Part shown: positions 43,066 through 55,492 of the stretch, piece by piece | Numbering within the stretch: position 1 is the stretch's first letter | Layout of the letters: each line of letters starts with the position of its first letter | NCBI GenBank assembly: GCA_943356435.1 | Contig: CALREY010000008.1 | Span: forward strand, 1-62,357 | Length of the DNA stretch: 62,357 nucleotides | DNA from: Candidatus Altimarinota bacterium | GTDB lineage: Bacteria > Patescibacteriota > Gracilibacteria > BD1-5 > UBA6164 | Direction of reading: 5' to 3' | Program-made: the position numbers and the translations under genes | Notes under the pieces: generated by a model | Databases searched by the model: none | What the model was told of the DNA's origin: nothing | Seen by the model: only the letters and a program-made list of their open reading frames with translations

Positions 43066-44670
43066 ATGAGACACTTAGTATTTAGACTTTTTTTAATTGT
43101 TCTTTTTTGAATAGGATTATTATCTTATGTTTTTCCATGGACAAATTATGGTATAAATATACCATTTTCATGAAAAGATTATAAACTTTGACTTGATTTA
43201 CAATGATGAATTGAATTAGACTATAAAGTAGATTTAGAAGATGCAAAAAAAGCAACTGATTATACTAAAGAAAAAGAAGCACAAATAGTAGAATGATTGA
43301 AATCAATTATAGATAAGAGAGTTGAAACACTAAATATCAATGATTCAGTTATTACTTCTGCAAACTATGGTTGAGAACAACATATTATTGTACAAATTCC
43401 ATTGAAATGAAATAATACTTTGGAAAATAATGAAAATATAGAAAAAGCTAAAACAGCAATCTGAAAAGTAGTAAAAATCGAATTCAAAGAACAAAGAAGT
43501 GAAATAACTGAAGCGGATTTAGCTGAAAGAAAAACTTTAGCTGAACAAGCGGTAAAAGAATTATGAACAACTAAAAATTTCAAAGAAGTTTCTGATAAAT
43601 ATAAACTTAATCATGAAAATGTAGTTATTTGAGAAACTGAAGAAGTATCAAAAATATTTGAAGCAAAAGAAGTAAAATCAAATACATTAATAGAAACAAA
43701 AAACATTGAATCAAAAGATGAATGATTTTTAATAGTTTCAGATTTAGTAAATAAAAAATATAATTATATATTTATATCTAAAACACCTTCAGCATGGATG
43801 TCAGCTAAAGATTCTAAATGAAGAATATTGAATGATAAATATTTTGTAAAATCTTCTGTACAGTTTAATGAGGCTTTTACTCCAATGGTTGAATTAACTT
43901 TCAATGATGAATGAGCAAAAATATTTTGAGAATTATCTACTAGATTAGTTGGTAAACAAATGGCAATATTTGTATGAGGTGAATTATTAACTGCACCAAA
44001 TATAAATGAACCTATATTATGATGAAAAGCTGTTATTACTGGTAATTATACTCCAGAATCAGCTAAAGCATTATCACTAGATATAAATACTTGAGTTGTT
44101 CCTGCTCCAATTTATCTAACTTCAGAAAAAACTATTGATTCTAGATTAGGTTCAGAATCATTACAAAAAATGGTTATTGCTTGAGCATCATGATTTTTCT
44201 TGATACTAATGTTTTTAGTATTTACATATAGATTATCAGGACTTGTTTCAGCTTTAGCATTATTGATATATATTATGTTAGTATTAGCTATTGTTAAATC
44301 ATTGTGAATTGTTCTTACATTAGCTTCTGTTGCTTGATTAATTCTTTCTATTGGTATGGCTATTGATGCTAATATCTTGATATTTGAAAGATTAAAAGAT
44401 GAACTAAGAAATTGAAAAAGTATCCATGATTCTATAATAATTTGATTTAAGTGATCTTGGTCAGCTATTTGGGATTCTCATGTAACATGATTGATTGTTT
44501 CATTAATATTATTCATATTTGGTATTAATATGATTAAATGATTTTGATTAATGTTAGCTATTTGATTACTTGTATCTTTATTTACAGTTATGTGGATAAG
44601 TAGGGTATTAATAGACTTGTTATCACAATTCTTAAAATCAGAAAAAAACTTTGTATGATTTAAAAAATAA
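43066..44670 (+). CDS. secD: Protein-export membrane protein SecD
   Basis: 534 residues. It has an N-terminal membrane helix, then YKLGLDLQGGIELDYK (D1 motif), a large periplasmic P1 region (about 50-360), and six C-terminal helices starting about 365 with LGSESLQKMVIAGASG. SIGMAIDANILIFERLKDEL is the conserved SecD/RND motif. It helps SecYEG use the proton gradient late in export, together with SecF. The next gene is not secF and a terminator lies between, so SecF must be encoded elsewhere. The periplasmic domain has an insertion (ITEADLAERKTL to VVIGETEEV). Confidence 0.92.
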
Positions 44671-44690
44671 TATTACAAATCTGTCAACTT

Positions 44691-44719
44691 AAAAACACTT
44701 TTAGAAAGTGTTTTTTTTT
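44691..44719 (+). terminator. Terminator after secD
   Basis: Stem AAAAACACTTT / AAAGTGTTTTT followed by a run of nine T, 20 bases after the secD stop. Confidence 0.8.
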
Positions 44720-44780
44720 GTATTTTATATTATTTCTTATATAATAAATCTTAATTTTAATAAGTAATTATCTTTAATAT

Positions 44781-46358
44781 ATGTTTGAGAAAATATCGAT
44801 AAAAAAAGTTCTTATTATTATTTTATTATTTATTATTTGAGTATTTGTATTTTTTTATTTAAATTTTTCAAGTAATAACGATATATTAGAAAATACTTTA
44901 GAGCGTAATCATAATTGAGTTCCAATTGGTGATATACTTACTGATGAAAATTATAAAAAAGTATGAATAAATCCTGATAAATATAATACATTTGAAGCAT
45001 TCTTACAAGATTTTAAATCATTTTCGTGAGTATTAGTTAATCCTATTACAGAAAAGTTTGTTATTTGAATTAATACAGAAAACTCAGATATCATATTTAT
45101 ACCATTTGATTTTAAAAATGATAAGTTAGTATTTGATGATAAAGTTAATAAAAACTTAGCAATTTTAGATATATATAATGCATATAAAAATCAAAAATTA
45201 TATTGATGAGTAGATTCAAGTTTAAAAAGTAAAATCTTGTTTGAAAAAGATTTACAACATCCTAAAACAAATGAATTAAATAAGATATTTTCTGTAAATG
45301 TTAATGATAAATCTAATAATGTATTTACTAAAATTAAAACATTAGAAAAATCAGATGAAATATGAATAGGGAATATGGAATTATTAGCATATTTATATGA
45401 TTTTACTTGAGATTATAGTAAATGAAAAGAAGAAAGGAAAAGTATATGTGAAAAATATAAACAAAAATGTGATTTAGAAATAAATGTTACTGCTTCTTGA
45501 ACTGTAATATGACTAGATTGACTTCCAGTAAAATGAGCAAAAATTGAATTATTAAATGATACTACTATTAATACATTATCTGATAATAATTGAAATTTTT
45601 CATTAAATTTTAAACATTCTTCATTTTCTCACTTGAGATTTAAAACTTCTCTTACCTGATATTCTGATTGATTTTCTACTATTAGTTTAAATAATGTTAA
45701 AACAAAAGATTCAATATTTGATATAAACTTCATAATTAGTAAATCTGATAATATTACTTCTATTAATTCATTAAATAGTGAAAATTATATAAAATGAAGA
45801 TATTATTTAATAGAGTCAGAAAATTCAAAATACTATATACCTATAAAATGATTATATTATCAAGATTGAAATAAATTTGTATGAAATAATTTAGATATTT
45901 ATACATATTTATTTAAAAAATCTTCTAATATGGATTCAATGCTTGAAAATGATACTTTTGAACCTGTATATTGATATGTCTGAAATATAATGAAAACATT
46001 TTGAATGCCTTATATTCAATTTATAGATAAGGATACCTGAAAAGAATTATTCATTAAATCATCAGATCCAATGATTTTACAAAATCAAATATATCATATG
46101 AAGGAATTGTATGAAAATCACGATAAAATTTATCAAGAATTAACTAAAGATGATATGTTATTCTTAGTTCAAAAATCAGAAGAATTATGATGATATCCTA
46201 TTGATTTTGATTTCTTGACCCAAAATAATATTCTTAGATGGCCAGCATGGTGGTCTCTGGATAGAGTTACATGAATATGGCACAATGTTTGATGCAGGGT
46301 AGTAAATGTTGATTGACTTGTTGAATTGCCTTTTTATCATATAGATGATAGCAAATAA
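44781..46358 (+). CDS. Membrane-anchored extracellular protein with a carboxypeptidase-regulatory-like domain
   Basis: 525 residues. A single hydrophobic helix (VLIIILLFIIGVFVFFYL) lies at about 10-27, with the rest outside the cell. Around residues 232-320 is a CarboxypepD_reg-like beta-sandwich: NVTASGTVIGLDGLPVKGAK, NDTTINTLSDNNGNFSLNF. The C-terminal part ends RWPAWWSLDRVTGIWHNVG, an unusually Trp-rich stretch with one Cys nearby. No catalytic motif is seen. Two further exported-protein genes follow on the same strand, suggesting a joint role in a surface structure. Function unknown. Confidence 0.7.
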
Positions 46359-46385
46359 TTTATTATATTTTATAATTTTATAATT

Positions 46386-46802
46386 ATGATTACTGAAAAT
46401 TGTATAACAAATAGATCTAAATGTCTTTTACTAGTTTTATCTTTCTCTATTTTTCTTTCAGTTATATTTTATTATTGAAAAGTGGATATTTTGTGAGTAA
46501 GTGCTAATCCTGATTATATATGTGTTAAAAATGTTACAAATCAACCATGTCTAGCTACTAATTATCCTTCATCTTGTAGTGCTTGGACTTCTGATTGATT
46601 CAGAACTTGCCCTTGAAAAAAAGCTACTCAAGTAGCATATTATTTAGTTCGTACTGATTGTGAATCATGATATTCAAAAATTTCAAATTGATGAGAATCT
46701 TGAGCTGCTAGTTGAAGACAATGAGCAGATTATGTAAATCATTCTGTAGCTTGTACAATTACTGAAGAGGATCATGATTCTCCAGTTTGAGAAATTAAAT
46801 AA
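46386..46802 (+). CDS. Small Cys-rich exported protein
   Basis: 138 residues. A basic N-terminus (MITENCITNRSKC) is followed by a hydrophobic helix (LLLVLSFSIFLSVIFYYG), then a Cys-rich exported part of about 90 residues with at least seven Cys: YICVKNV, PCLATNY, SSCSAW, RTCPG, TDCESG and VACTIT. The pattern suggests several disulphides. It is 27 bases downstream of the previous gene and 26 bases upstream of the giant surface protein. No family is recognised. Confidence 0.65.
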
Positions 46803-46828
46803 TCTTATTTATTACATAAAAAAAAATC

Positions 46829-49800
46829 ATGATAAAAAAAATAGTAATAATTTTATTATTAATTTTTTCATTTTATAGTATAGTTGATGCTAAAAATGAT
46901 TATTATTACAATTTTGTATGTGATAATTCATTATGTCATAATACATCTCATGAAGTTGTATCTGATAATTATTATATGTATCCTGTTGAAAAAACAAAAA
47001 TAGATAATTTTTCTAATTTTATTATTAATAGATTAAATACATATTCTGATTATTATTGATATACGAAGTATGAAGTAGTTTGATATTGTGAATGATCGTG
47101 TGATGATTTACAAAATAAAAAATTAACATTATCTGAATTATTATCAATAAAAAATGAATTTAAAATTGGAAAAAAACAATTTTTCTGATTTTTTAATAAC
47201 GAAATTATTGCAACTTATGATTCTTGAATAGATTATGTATTATCAAATTTTTCAGATATAATTTATAGCATGCATTCTGGATTTCCATTATGAGATTTAA
47301 AACCATATTTAAGTGATATTTTATACAATATATTATCTTATGATGATGTTAATAATAAATTTTTAGTTAAAAATGTATGTAAGTCATTATTATGTACTGA
47401 ATCAATTAAAACAAACATTTTGTTAACTGATGAAAAAACTTATGATTTTGTAAAATGAAAAATTAAACAAAGTAGTTTTTTCAAAAATGATACATTTAAA
47501 GTATCTGATGATTATAATATTTCAAAACTTGTTATACAAGCTTGAGAATCTGTTAATTTTAATTTTTGATTTGAAGATTATCTAAATCAATTTTGAAGTA
47601 AAACTGATTATGAGTATAAAATATACTATAATTATGAAGGTGATCCTATACCAACTGAGGCATCTACTCCTTTTTTGACAGAAAATCTTACAATAGATTG
47701 AAGTAATTATAAAATAATTTCTCAAAATACTAATGCATGAGATTTATATGAATTAAATATTATTGATAATAATGATAAAAAAATTAGATTATGAATAAAA
47801 GAATGAATTAAATTAACAAAATCATGAAAAGTTAATTTTTATTTAGCAGTAAAAAATACTACATCATGAGATAAATTTGATATAAAACTTGTTAATGATA
47901 TAGCAGTAACAGTTTTACCAAATGATGATATAAAAACTTCTATTTCGTCATTATATCCTTTTACAAAAGTTGCTAATAGCACTTGATTTAATCAAGATTC
48001 GCCATTTGATGTAGAAGTGAGTCTATTTGATGAATTTTGAAATAGTCATTTTGATGAAATACTTTGATATGATATATTATTATCTGATTGAACATCACCA
48101 GATATTCAGTTAGCAGTATGAGATTGATTATTTTCTGATAAAATATTGTGATTATCTACAACTAATAATAAAATAAAGTTCAAACTTAGAGTTAGAGAGC
48201 CTTGATATCATACATTTAACTGATTTAATATAACTGTTAAAACAAAATCAGATACAAATAATTATGTAAATCCTTATACATACCATACATTAAAAAATAT
48301 TGTACCTACTAATATGTATGATTGATCATACAAAATGGATATTCATATTAAAGAACCAATAAAATCAGAATTGGTATGAATAAAATGTTGAAAAATTGTT
48401 TCAATTAATTTTAACTGTACAAAAGATATTTGAGCAAGTTGATGTAATATTATAAAAGATACAAAAAATACTTATACTAGTGAGAGTGAAAATAATACAA
48501 AGTGAACGTTAACGATTCAAGATCATGCATATAATACAAGAGAGTATAGTTATACAATGAATCATGTTGATACTACATCACCTACAATTAATTTATCAAA
48601 ATCTACTAATGTACTAAATTGAACAGATTATTATTATTTAGCAAATTCAGATAAATTTAATATTAAATTGTATGAAGAATCTACTTCAAGTTGTACTGGT
48701 ACAATTGATTATGTAATTAAATCATTAACACCATCACCAATTATATTAAAATCATGAAAATTAACATGACCTAGTAACTTTTTTAATAAAGTAGATGATA
48801 CCATTACTTTAGAAGATAAATTTACTAAATCAGGAACTTACAATTTAGAAATTAGCGCTACAGATGAATATTGAAATTCTACTACTAAAAATATAAAGTA
48901 TACTATTCATCCAGACAAAGTTAGTGAAACAGAATCATCATTTAGTTTATTTAATGAATCAGATAGAGAAAAGAAGTATTGAAATAATTTTGATATTTAT
49001 GAATATAAACTTATATTAAGAGATCAATTTAAAAATGTAGTCAATAATAAGTCAATATTATCATTTAATACTAATTGTGATTGAATATCTTGATGTAACA
49101 ATTTAAAGACTACTTCACTAGCAACTTGAGTAGATGCAATAAATGAAGATTATGATTCTACTACGGACAATAATTGATTAATTAAATTTAAATTAAAATC
49201 ATTAGCTCCATGAAATTTTAAAGAAGTATTTAAAGTTGAACTACCAGATTGGGATAATAAATATATAAATACTTCAACTAAAACTACTTATACTATTTGA
49301 AATTTTTCTAATAGTAATTCATTCAAAAAACCAGTAAAAGGATCATTATCAATTATTGTATGATGATCTAAACCTGAAATTTGAAAAGAACAAAAATATA
49401 AAGTTTGATTAACTGAATTATCTTGAAACTTAGCATTTAGTAATTGAAATTTGGATATTAGAGAATCAACTGTAAAAGATTTAACTAGTTGACATTATTG
49501 GCAATTTTTTGATGAATTTAACTCAGATTTTTGAAATATTATAGGAACTTCAATGTGATTTTCTTGACAAATAGATGCAGATGATAATATATTGTCTTGA
49601 GCTAATGTTTCTACAAAAAATATGCTTATTTCATACATATTGGATAGTCATTTAGTTCAATATTTCTTAGATGATTTTTGAATTACTTGATGTAATACAA
49701 TTACATTGTGATTAAAAATAAAATGAAATATTCAATGAGATTGAAAATCTTGAATTACATGACAGAAATCAAATTTTACAGATATATCTAAATTGGATTT

Positions 49801-50392
49801 AAGAACTAAAATTAGAGCTAATTGATTCAAATTAATTAAATCAATGAAAAATTGACAAATACTTAATTGAGTTAAGTATGTTGAATGAGATGTTGATTTA
49901 TCATGAGATATTAGTTGATATGAAACATTAGTTGTTTACAATTGAAATGTAAAAATCAGTAATGATTTAAATACTTCTTGAAAAAAACTATGAATTATAG
50001 TATTGAAGGATAAGTATATTGTAAGTTTATCAAAAAATAAATGAAATATTTATGTTAATAAAGATGTAAGAAAAATTAATGCTATTATCTATGCAGATTG
50101 ATGATTTCTAAGTGCTGATACTAATTGAGATAAGTATAGTGATTTAGAATTAATTAATAAGCTAGAATTAAATTGAACATTATTTACTAGAAATACTGTT
50201 TGATGAGCTGTTAGAGCTAATAGTACTTATTTACTACCATGATGAGAAAAAACTACTAATTATTTATTAGCAGAAAAATATGATCTAAATTATATTAGAA
50301 AATCTAATCTATGTGATTGAAATAGTTATTCATTTTTAATAAATTATGATTCTAAAATTCAATTAAATCCACCTAAATGATTTGAAAACTAA
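46829..50392 (+). CDS. Giant secreted surface protein with Ig-like modules
   Basis: 1187 residues with a clear signal peptide (MIKKIVIILLLIFSFYSIVDA). The middle has Ig/cadherin-like beta-sandwich modules: YSYTMNHVDTTSPTINLS, then TFTKSGTYNLEISATDEYGN. The C-terminal about 200 residues form a distinct Gly-rich domain with ISVSGSL-type strands, KINAIIYADGGFLSADTNG and LNGTLFTRNTVGGAVRA. Cys residues are few and mostly near the N-terminus. It is probably anchored in or attached to the cell envelope and used for adhesion or contact with a host cell; that role is inference. It is the last gene of a three-gene surface cluster. Confidence 0.72.
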
Positions 50393-50430
50393 AATAAAAA
50401 CAGTTTAGCTATTTGCTAAACTGTTTTTAT
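50391..50430. terminator. Bidirectional terminator
   Basis: Stem of about 17 bp (AAATAAAAACAGTTTAGC / GCTAAACTGTTTTTATTT) with a 5-base loop between the surface-protein gene and convergent murC. It holds the stop codons of both genes. Confidence 0.75.
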
Positions 50431-51750
50431 TTTATATCTTAAGTTATCTATATCTCAGGCTCAAAGTAACAATATAATAGAATTTGTATTATTTTTATCA
50501 AAATCTTCTATCAATTTTAATGTATTTTCTAATCAATTTCAGTTTATCTTATCTTTATGATTAATTAATTCTATTAACTTTTCAGTATTGATTTTTTCTT
50601 TATCTTCTTTTGTATCTCTTGATTCATATATATTAGGTATTATTAATTTATCAGTATTTCAAAAACAATTTTTAAAATCTTCTAATAATTCATAAGTTCT
50701 AGAGTATTGATGTGGTTGAAATATTGTCAATAATTTTTTGTCTACATTAGAATCTTTTATTGATTTTAGTGTCAAACTTATCTCAGTTGGATGATGTCAA
50801 TAATCACTCATTAATATATTATTATGGACAGTTTTTCATAAAAATTCCATCCTTCTCCAAACTCAATTATACGATTCTAGACTGTCTATAATAATATTGT
50901 CTAATATTCAAATCATATGTCAAACAATATATGCAATTCTTGAATCGTACTTAATATGTTCTCAAGGAATCTTGATGTCTATAATTGGATATAATATATT
51001 TTGTCCATCATAACTAAAATAATCATTATAGACTTCTATGTATTTTATATCTTTTCTTAGTCATAATATTTTTTTACAGTTGACATCATTTCAATTTAAA
51101 ATTGCATATCATCCAGGTAAAATATTGTCTATATACTCTTTGAATGCATTTAAATAATTGTCCATATTCTTATAGTAATCTATATGGTCTAATTCAATAT
51201 TAGTAATTACTCATACTGTAGGTTTGTAGTTTAAAAAACTTTTTTTATACTCGCAAGCTTCAATAATAAAGTACTCTTTATCTTGATTATTTTTCCTGTG
51301 ATAAAAATTTTTATTTCAAAACTCTTTCAATATAGTTCAAACTATACTTGTAAAATCTTGATTAGAATTTTTAAGTACTAAACTAGTCATAGATGTTGTT
51401 GTTGATTTTCAATGTGTTCAAGCTATAGTAATTAATATTTTCTTATTAGCAACTTCTGATAATGCTTGAGGATAACTTATAGTCTTTATTCATAAATCTT
51501 TAGCTTTAACTCTTTCTGACTGTTTATCAGAAATAGCTTCAGAATATACTACTAAATCAAAATCCTCATTTATCAAATTAGGATTTTCTCAAATAGTTAT
51601 ATTTATTCATTCATTTTTCAAATTTTCTATTAATTCAGAACTTGATTTATCACTTCAGTAAACTGTATATGATTGTGATAAATAATATCTTGCTAATGCT
51701 GAAACTCATATTCAACCAATTCATATGATATATATTTTATATTTTTGCAT
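50416..51750 (-). CDS. murC: UDP-N-acetylmuramate-L-alanine ligase
   Basis: 444 residues, normal for MurC. IYIIGIGGIGVSALARYYL (UDP-binding loop) is at the N-terminus, the ATP loop ITIAGTHGKSTTTSM near 105, ITNIELDHIDYYKNM (metal and substrate His) in the central domain and IFQPHQYSRTYELLEDF in the C-terminal domain. It adds L-Ala to UDP-MurNAc in peptidoglycan synthesis, showing that the cell makes, or retains, a peptidoglycan wall. Other mur genes are not adjacent. Confidence 0.93.
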
Positions 51751-51844
51751 TTTTAAAATTTTAATTGATAAATTATTTGTAATATATTCTTATTTATGTT
51801 ATCCTTAATATAATATTTTAATATTTATTTAATTTCGAAAATCA

Positions 51845-52102
51845 ATGAAAAATTTATATTTTTTCTGATTCTATCTTAACTGATTAGAGTTCGTAACTTA
51901 CGTTATAATTCCTTCATCTATATTATTAGTTATTTTAGTATATATCTATTTTAATTTGAAAGTTTTTAGATTATCAATGCATTTAAACGATGATGCAAAA
52001 CAAAAAATTATTGATGAAATATTGATTGATGATTTTGAACCTAAGAAATTAAATTTAATAATTGTTGATAAAGTGGAACAAGAAGTAGTTGAGAAAATAT
52101 AA
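51845..52102 (+). CDS. Small membrane protein of unknown function
   Basis: 85 residues. The hydrophobic segment FVTYVIIPSSILLVILVYIYF lies at about 16-36, followed by an acidic/basic helical tail (DDAKQKIIDEILIDDFEPKK). It sits between divergent murC and convergent pth. Its TAA stop abuts the pth stop with no base between, both inside one palindrome. No family is recognised. It was accepted because the frame is open through three TGA-free halves and has a plausible membrane topology. Confidence 0.6.
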
Positions 52103-52115
52103 TTATATATTTTCT
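52092..52115. terminator. Palindrome spanning two abutting stops
   Basis: AGAAAATATA / TATATTTTCT with a 4-base loop contains the stops of the small membrane protein (52100-52102) and pth (52103-52105). It lacks a long T tail, so termination is less certain than at other sites. Confidence 0.45.
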
Positions 52116-52627
52116 ATTAATAAGTTATATGTATTTTTAAATATAGAAGTATCTAAATCAATTAATTCTTCTTCTGAAAATTTAGATAATACCCAATCTG
52201 AAACTTCATACTTATCATTGAATCATATTCATATTTTAAATCTTTTGAAATTTTCTCAAAAGATTTTTATTATATCTTTAATTCAGTTATGTCATCAAGC
52301 ACTTCATTTATCCCTATATCTTATTTTTCAAAAATCCATGCTTAAATCATCATATACTATATAAATATCTTCAAGATTTATTTTATAAAAATCTACTACT
52401 TTTTTTACTGATTCTCAGCTTAGATTCATAAATGTTTGAGGCTTAAGTAAAATTACTTTTTCTCATTTTAATACTCCATTAGATATTTCTCATTTAAATT
52501 TAGATTCAAATTTAAATTCACTAAATTCTTTAGTATTTATAATATAATCAAGGAATATAAATCAAATATTATGTTTAGTTTTTAAATACTTATCTCAAGG
52601 ATTTCATAATCATACTATTAACTTCAT
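52103..52627 (-). CDS. pth: Peptidyl-tRNA hydrolase
   Basis: 174 residues. MKLIVGLGNPGDKYLKTKHN gives Asn10 and catalytic His20. LLKPQTFMNLSGESV, YIVYDDLSMDFGKIR (catalytic Asp) and GSAGGHNGIKDI are the remaining Pth motifs. It releases tRNA from stalled or prematurely dropped peptidyl-tRNA. The length is slightly below the usual 190 because the C-terminal helix is short. It is a single gene. Confidence 0.93.
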
Positions 52628-52710
52628 TTTGTATAGTTAATTTTAAATATTATTTATATTATAAATAAAAACTTCTAAAAATAAACTTTAATTTTATTTT
52701 TAATATTTCA

Positions 52711-52739
52711 TTGACATTTGATATTATTAACTATATTAT
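52711..52739 (+). promoter_or_regulatory. Promoter of the methyltransferase gene
   Basis: A perfect consensus -35 TTGACA (52711-52716), a 17-base spacer and TATTAT (52734-52739), 25 bases before the ATG. Confidence 0.6.
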
Positions 52740-52764
52740 AAGTAATATTATTAATAAGTAAATA

Positions 52765-53700
52765 ATGTCAGTAGAATTAAAGAGTTTATGAGAAGTTTTT
52801 CAAAATAAAAAAATTGATTTATTGAATTGATGACAACATCAAGATTTTGTTCAAGAACAAATAGATTTAATTTTGAGTTGATGAGTAATAAATTATGATG
52901 ATAGGGTATCAGATTCACCAATAATTAATAATTGATTGAATATATCTTATGAAGATATGCTTAAACATCTATGAATAAATTTATTGCAATTAGAAGGGAA
53001 GAATATTGTTGATTTATGATGATGATTTTCTATACTGCCATTTTTATTTAATTGAATGACTTGAACTATTTCTATAGTTGATCCTATTTTTAGAAATTGA
53101 ATAATTAAACACTTAGAAAGTAATAAAAATCAATTATTTAAAAATATATGAAAATTAGAAAATAAAATAATTGATTTTCAAGTAAAATTAAACTCAAATC
53201 AAGATTTTATAGATTATTTAGATATATCAATAATTAGCGAATGTAATTTGTTTAATTCATATACATCAGAAAATAATAAAATAATAAATTCAATTAAAAA
53301 ATTAGAAAATGCAATTAATACATATAAAAAAATATTAATAGAATTAAGTTATTGGGATAATTTCAATGAATATGAAAGTTATTTATCCACTAATTGATTA
53401 TATTTATGAGAAACTAATTTAAAATTGATAACTGATATAGAATTAGATAATTATTGAATAGAAGAAAAAACTGCGGATATAATATTTATAAACCATGTTA
53501 TAACTAAATCTACAGTTGATCCGTTTAAAATGTTAGATAACGCATTTAATATATTAAAGAAGTGATGAAAATGTTATATAACTGAAAATGATTTTATAAG
53601 CATTGATAATTGTGAATGAGTTTATAATAATTTTTATATTAATTCATATCAAATTAAAACACCATATAATAAAACTATATGTGTATTAGAAAAAAAATAG
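52765..53700 (+). CDS. SAM-dependent methyltransferase, class I fold
   Basis: 311 residues. The SAM loop NIVDLGGGFSILPFLF near residue 90 (three consecutive TGA glycines) is followed by GTISIVDPIFRN with the acidic residue after beta 2. TADIIFINHVITKS is the motif IV strand and NAFNILKKGGKCYITEND the motif VI region. A helical insert of about 80 residues separates the halves. The N-terminal part (NGGQHQDFVQEQIDLI) is family-unspecific. The substrate is unknown; single-gene unit. Confidence 0.75.
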
Positions 53701-53721
53701 TAATTTAATTACTATTTTTTT
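53691..53721. terminator. Bidirectional terminator
   Basis: Perfect 14-bp stem AAAAAAATAGTAAT / ATTACTATTTTTTT with a 3-base loop. It includes the stops of the methyltransferase gene (53698-53700) and of the convergent recombinase gene (53720-53722). Confidence 0.75.
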
Positions 53722-54643
53722 ATTTCATAAATTTAGAATGTACTTCTTTTAATTTTTTATTAGTTACATGTGTGTAAACTTGAGTTGTTGTTATACTTGC
53801 ATGTCATAACATCTCTTGAATTGCTCTTAAATCTGCTCAATTTGCTAACAATGTTGTTGCAAATGAATGTCTAAGAGTATGAGCAGATATATTCTTCAAT
53901 ATAAATGCTTTTATAGCATATTTTTTTACCATATTAGTAATAAAAAATCTAGTTAATCTAATATTTTTATCTTCTAAAGCATCAATATTTTCTTTTTTTA
54001 TATTGTGTCTTATAAATAGGGGATTAAGATGGTCATTTCTCTTTTCTAAATAATTTCAGATTAAAAGTGCTGCTTTTTTTGTTAAATAAACTACTCTTAC
54101 TTTTCTTCATTTTCATCTAACTGCAAATTCTCTTCTAGTTAAATTAATATCATTTTTATTTAATGCTGTTAATTCTGATATTCTGAGTCAAGTAGAGTAA
54201 ATACATTCCATAATTGCTAAATCTCTAGTTCATATTATCGTATCTATATTAGGTGCTTTAAATAATCTTTCTAATTCATCTTCATTTAAAAATTCTACAT
54301 GTCTTTCATCAGCTTTTATCAAATCAATAGCAGTTGCAGATAAGCTTTTATGTCATTTTTTTTCTAAATATTTCAGAAAACTTCTAATAGTTATCATATA
54401 TGCATTTGCTGTTTTTATTGATACAGTTCTATTTTTCTCATATAAATAACTTCTAAATTTTTCAGCAATATTTAGTATAATTTGATCAACTTTAAATTTT
54501 TTAATATCTTCTTTCAATCATTCTATAATAAAATTTTCAAATTTTCTTAAATGTCTATCATATTGTTCAACTGTTTTAGGAGATTTATTCTTAATAACTT
54601 CCAAATAATTTAAAAAATTAATATGTGCCTCAGTAAATAGCAT
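53720..54643 (-). CDS. xerD: XerC/XerD-family tyrosine recombinase
   Basis: 307 residues, typical of Xer. An N-terminal SAM-like DNA-binding domain (about 1-95) is followed by the catalytic domain with the first Arg in CIYSTGLRISELTAL, the His-x-x-Arg box in ISAHTLRHSFATTLL, the second His in EMLGHASITTTQ and the nucleophile Tyr in TQVYTHV. It resolves chromosome dimers at dif. Length and motifs fit a housekeeping Xer rather than a phage integrase. No dif-like site or mobile-element boundary is seen here. XerC and XerD cannot be told apart safely. Confidence 0.88.
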
Positions 54644-54689
54644 AAATATAAACATTAAATAATAAATATTATGTTAACTCTATTTTAAT

Positions 54690-54726
54690 AAAAAATAAAA
54701 CTATATCAAATATAGTTTTATTTTTT
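54690..54726 (-). terminator. Terminator after map
   Basis: Perfect 16-bp stem AAAAAATAAAACTATA / TATAGTTTTATTTTTT with a 5-base loop, just past the map stop on the minus strand; the A6 run gives the U tail. Confidence 0.75.
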
Positions 54727-54727
54727 A

Positions 54728-55471
54728 TTATATAATAATTTCAGGAGCTCAATCAGTTATTAAAATAGTATGTTCGTATTGACATCATAAACTTCAATCT
54801 TTTATGTATATTTCCCAATCTCATTTATCATTAATTTCTCATGTTTTCTCTCATACTATTGGTTCTATTGCAAGAGTCATTCATTTTTGAAGTTTTGGTC
54901 ATGTTCCAGCTTTTCAAAAATTTGGAATATATGGTTTTTCATGAAGATTTTTTCATATTGCATGTCATGTTAAGTCTGTAACCACTTTAAATCATGCTCA
55001 TTCAATTTCTTTTTGTATAGCTTCAGATATATCTCACACTCTATTTCATACTCTTGCTTTAGCTATTCATGCATATAATGCTTTTTTATTAGCTTCTATT
55101 ATTTTTGCTCATTTAGGATTTTTATTATCTCATCAAATTATAATTGATATAGCTGAATCTGTATTTATTCAATATTGTTTATCTTTTATTCAGAAATCAA
55201 ATGTAACTAAATCTCAGTCTTTGAATATAATTGATTCTCTAGGTAATCCATGTACAACAACATCATTTACACTAATACAAATATTCGCAGGGAAATTATA
55301 TACTCATCTAAATCAGCATAAAACTCAATTCTTTTTAGCTATATCTCAACATAGTTTATCTATATCTTTAGCTGATATTCATGCTTTGATAACTTTTAAA
55401 ATTTCTTCAAATACTAATTTATGTACTTTTGCATTTTTTCTCATTATCTCTATTTCTTTTTCGTTTAACAT
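54728..55471 (-). CDS. map: Methionine aminopeptidase, type I
   Basis: 247 residues. The five metal ligands can be placed: two Asp in VTFDFGIKDKQYGINTDSAI, His in LTGHAIGKNLHEKP, and Glu in TLAIEPIV and GQYEHTILIT. VVVHGLPRE contains the substrate His. It removes the N-terminal Met from new proteins. It is next to the recombinase and the secreted-protein pair without operon coupling to translation genes. Confidence 0.93.
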
Positions 55472-55492
55472 TTTTTTATTTTAACTTATTAA

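Noticed and set aside
53720-54643. Tyrosine recombinase as the integrase of a mobile element
   Set aside because: Length and motifs fit housekeeping Xer. There is no attachment-site repeat, no cargo boundary and the neighbours are pth and map.
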